From: Bolinopsis microptera
Lineage: Eukaryota > Ctenophora > Tentaculata > Lobata > Bolinopsidae
Direction of reading: 5' to 3'
DNA: 64,000 bases
Assembly: GCF_026151205.1 (NCBI RefSeq)
Contig: NC_087078.1
Location: 7,828,675 to 7,892,674, forward strand
This document shows positions 63,824-64,000 of this stretch, one piece after another; the stretch's first letter is position 1, and each line of letters starts with the position of its first letter. The translations under genes were made by a program, and so were the position numbers. The notes below the pieces were generated by a model that was not told the DNA's origin, made no database searches, and was given only the letters and a program-made list of their open reading frames with translations.

Positions 63824-64000
63824 GCCTTTTGAGGGGGATATTTTTGAATATATGTGGTTAGATTGTACAGTGTATATCTATTATCTATCGATCTGAAATT
63901 TCAGACTCGACTATATGAACAAATATTTTGGACGGTAATTTTTGTTTTTTTGCGATGTCACCACCAGCTATAGAACAACTCTACATACACTTTCTGAGAA

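Overview
The window is eukaryotic nuclear DNA from an animal. It is AT-rich, has spliced genes with standard GT-AG introns, contains many mobile-element remnants, and shows no bacterial features. Two traits narrow the lineage. First, nearly every start codon lies 1-15 bases downstream of a splice-acceptor-like AG with a pyrimidine tract, as expected for spliced-leader trans-splicing. Second, there is an arthropod-type hemocyanin/prophenoloxidase gene. Tunicates have both traits, so a tunicate is my first guess; a ctenophore, a hydrozoan or another trans-splicing invertebrate cannot be excluded. The lineage call is inference.

Layout. 1-7.2 kb has no recognisable gene, only hairpins and one short inverted-repeat element. 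7.2-13.2 kb holds a one-exon seven-helix receptor (+), a PDZ-domain gene (-) and a one-exon RNPC3, the U11/U12-65K minor-spliceosome protein (-). 14.5-28 kb is a mobile-element graveyard: a decayed LINE with a hAT-type MITE inserted in it, CpG-rich inverted repeats, two further reverse-transcriptase relics, a 1.6-kb transposon with an 8-bp target duplication, and a pogo-like MITE. A 42-residue single-helix membrane protein follows at 28.0 kb.

29.5-47.7 kb is the core. Eight genes lie head to tail on the + strand with gaps of 239-630 bp: EXOSC3, GARS1, MRPS10, MRPL48, RPS16, BOP1, ERAL1 and RPS19. All eight serve translation or ribosome/RNA maturation, in the exosome, glycine charging, the mitoribosome, the cytosolic ribosome, 60S assembly and mitochondrial rRNA chaperoning. 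Each has its own acceptor just before the ATG. The simplest reading is a polycistronic, trans-spliced translation operon. A hemocyanin/prophenoloxidase gene lies on the opposite strand inside the last intron of ERAL1, and its own coding sequence is interrupted by a 0.44-kb foldback element.

47.7-52.6 kb is again repeats, including a second hAT MITE and sequences shared with 17-20.5 kb. From 52.6 kb to at least 62.7 kb runs the 5' part of an MSK-type kinase gene (RPS6KA5/4). Its large introns carry minisatellites, a 2.06-kb element with long inverted repeats and TTAA ends, and a LINE fragment with a 10-bp target duplication. The gene continues past the window end.
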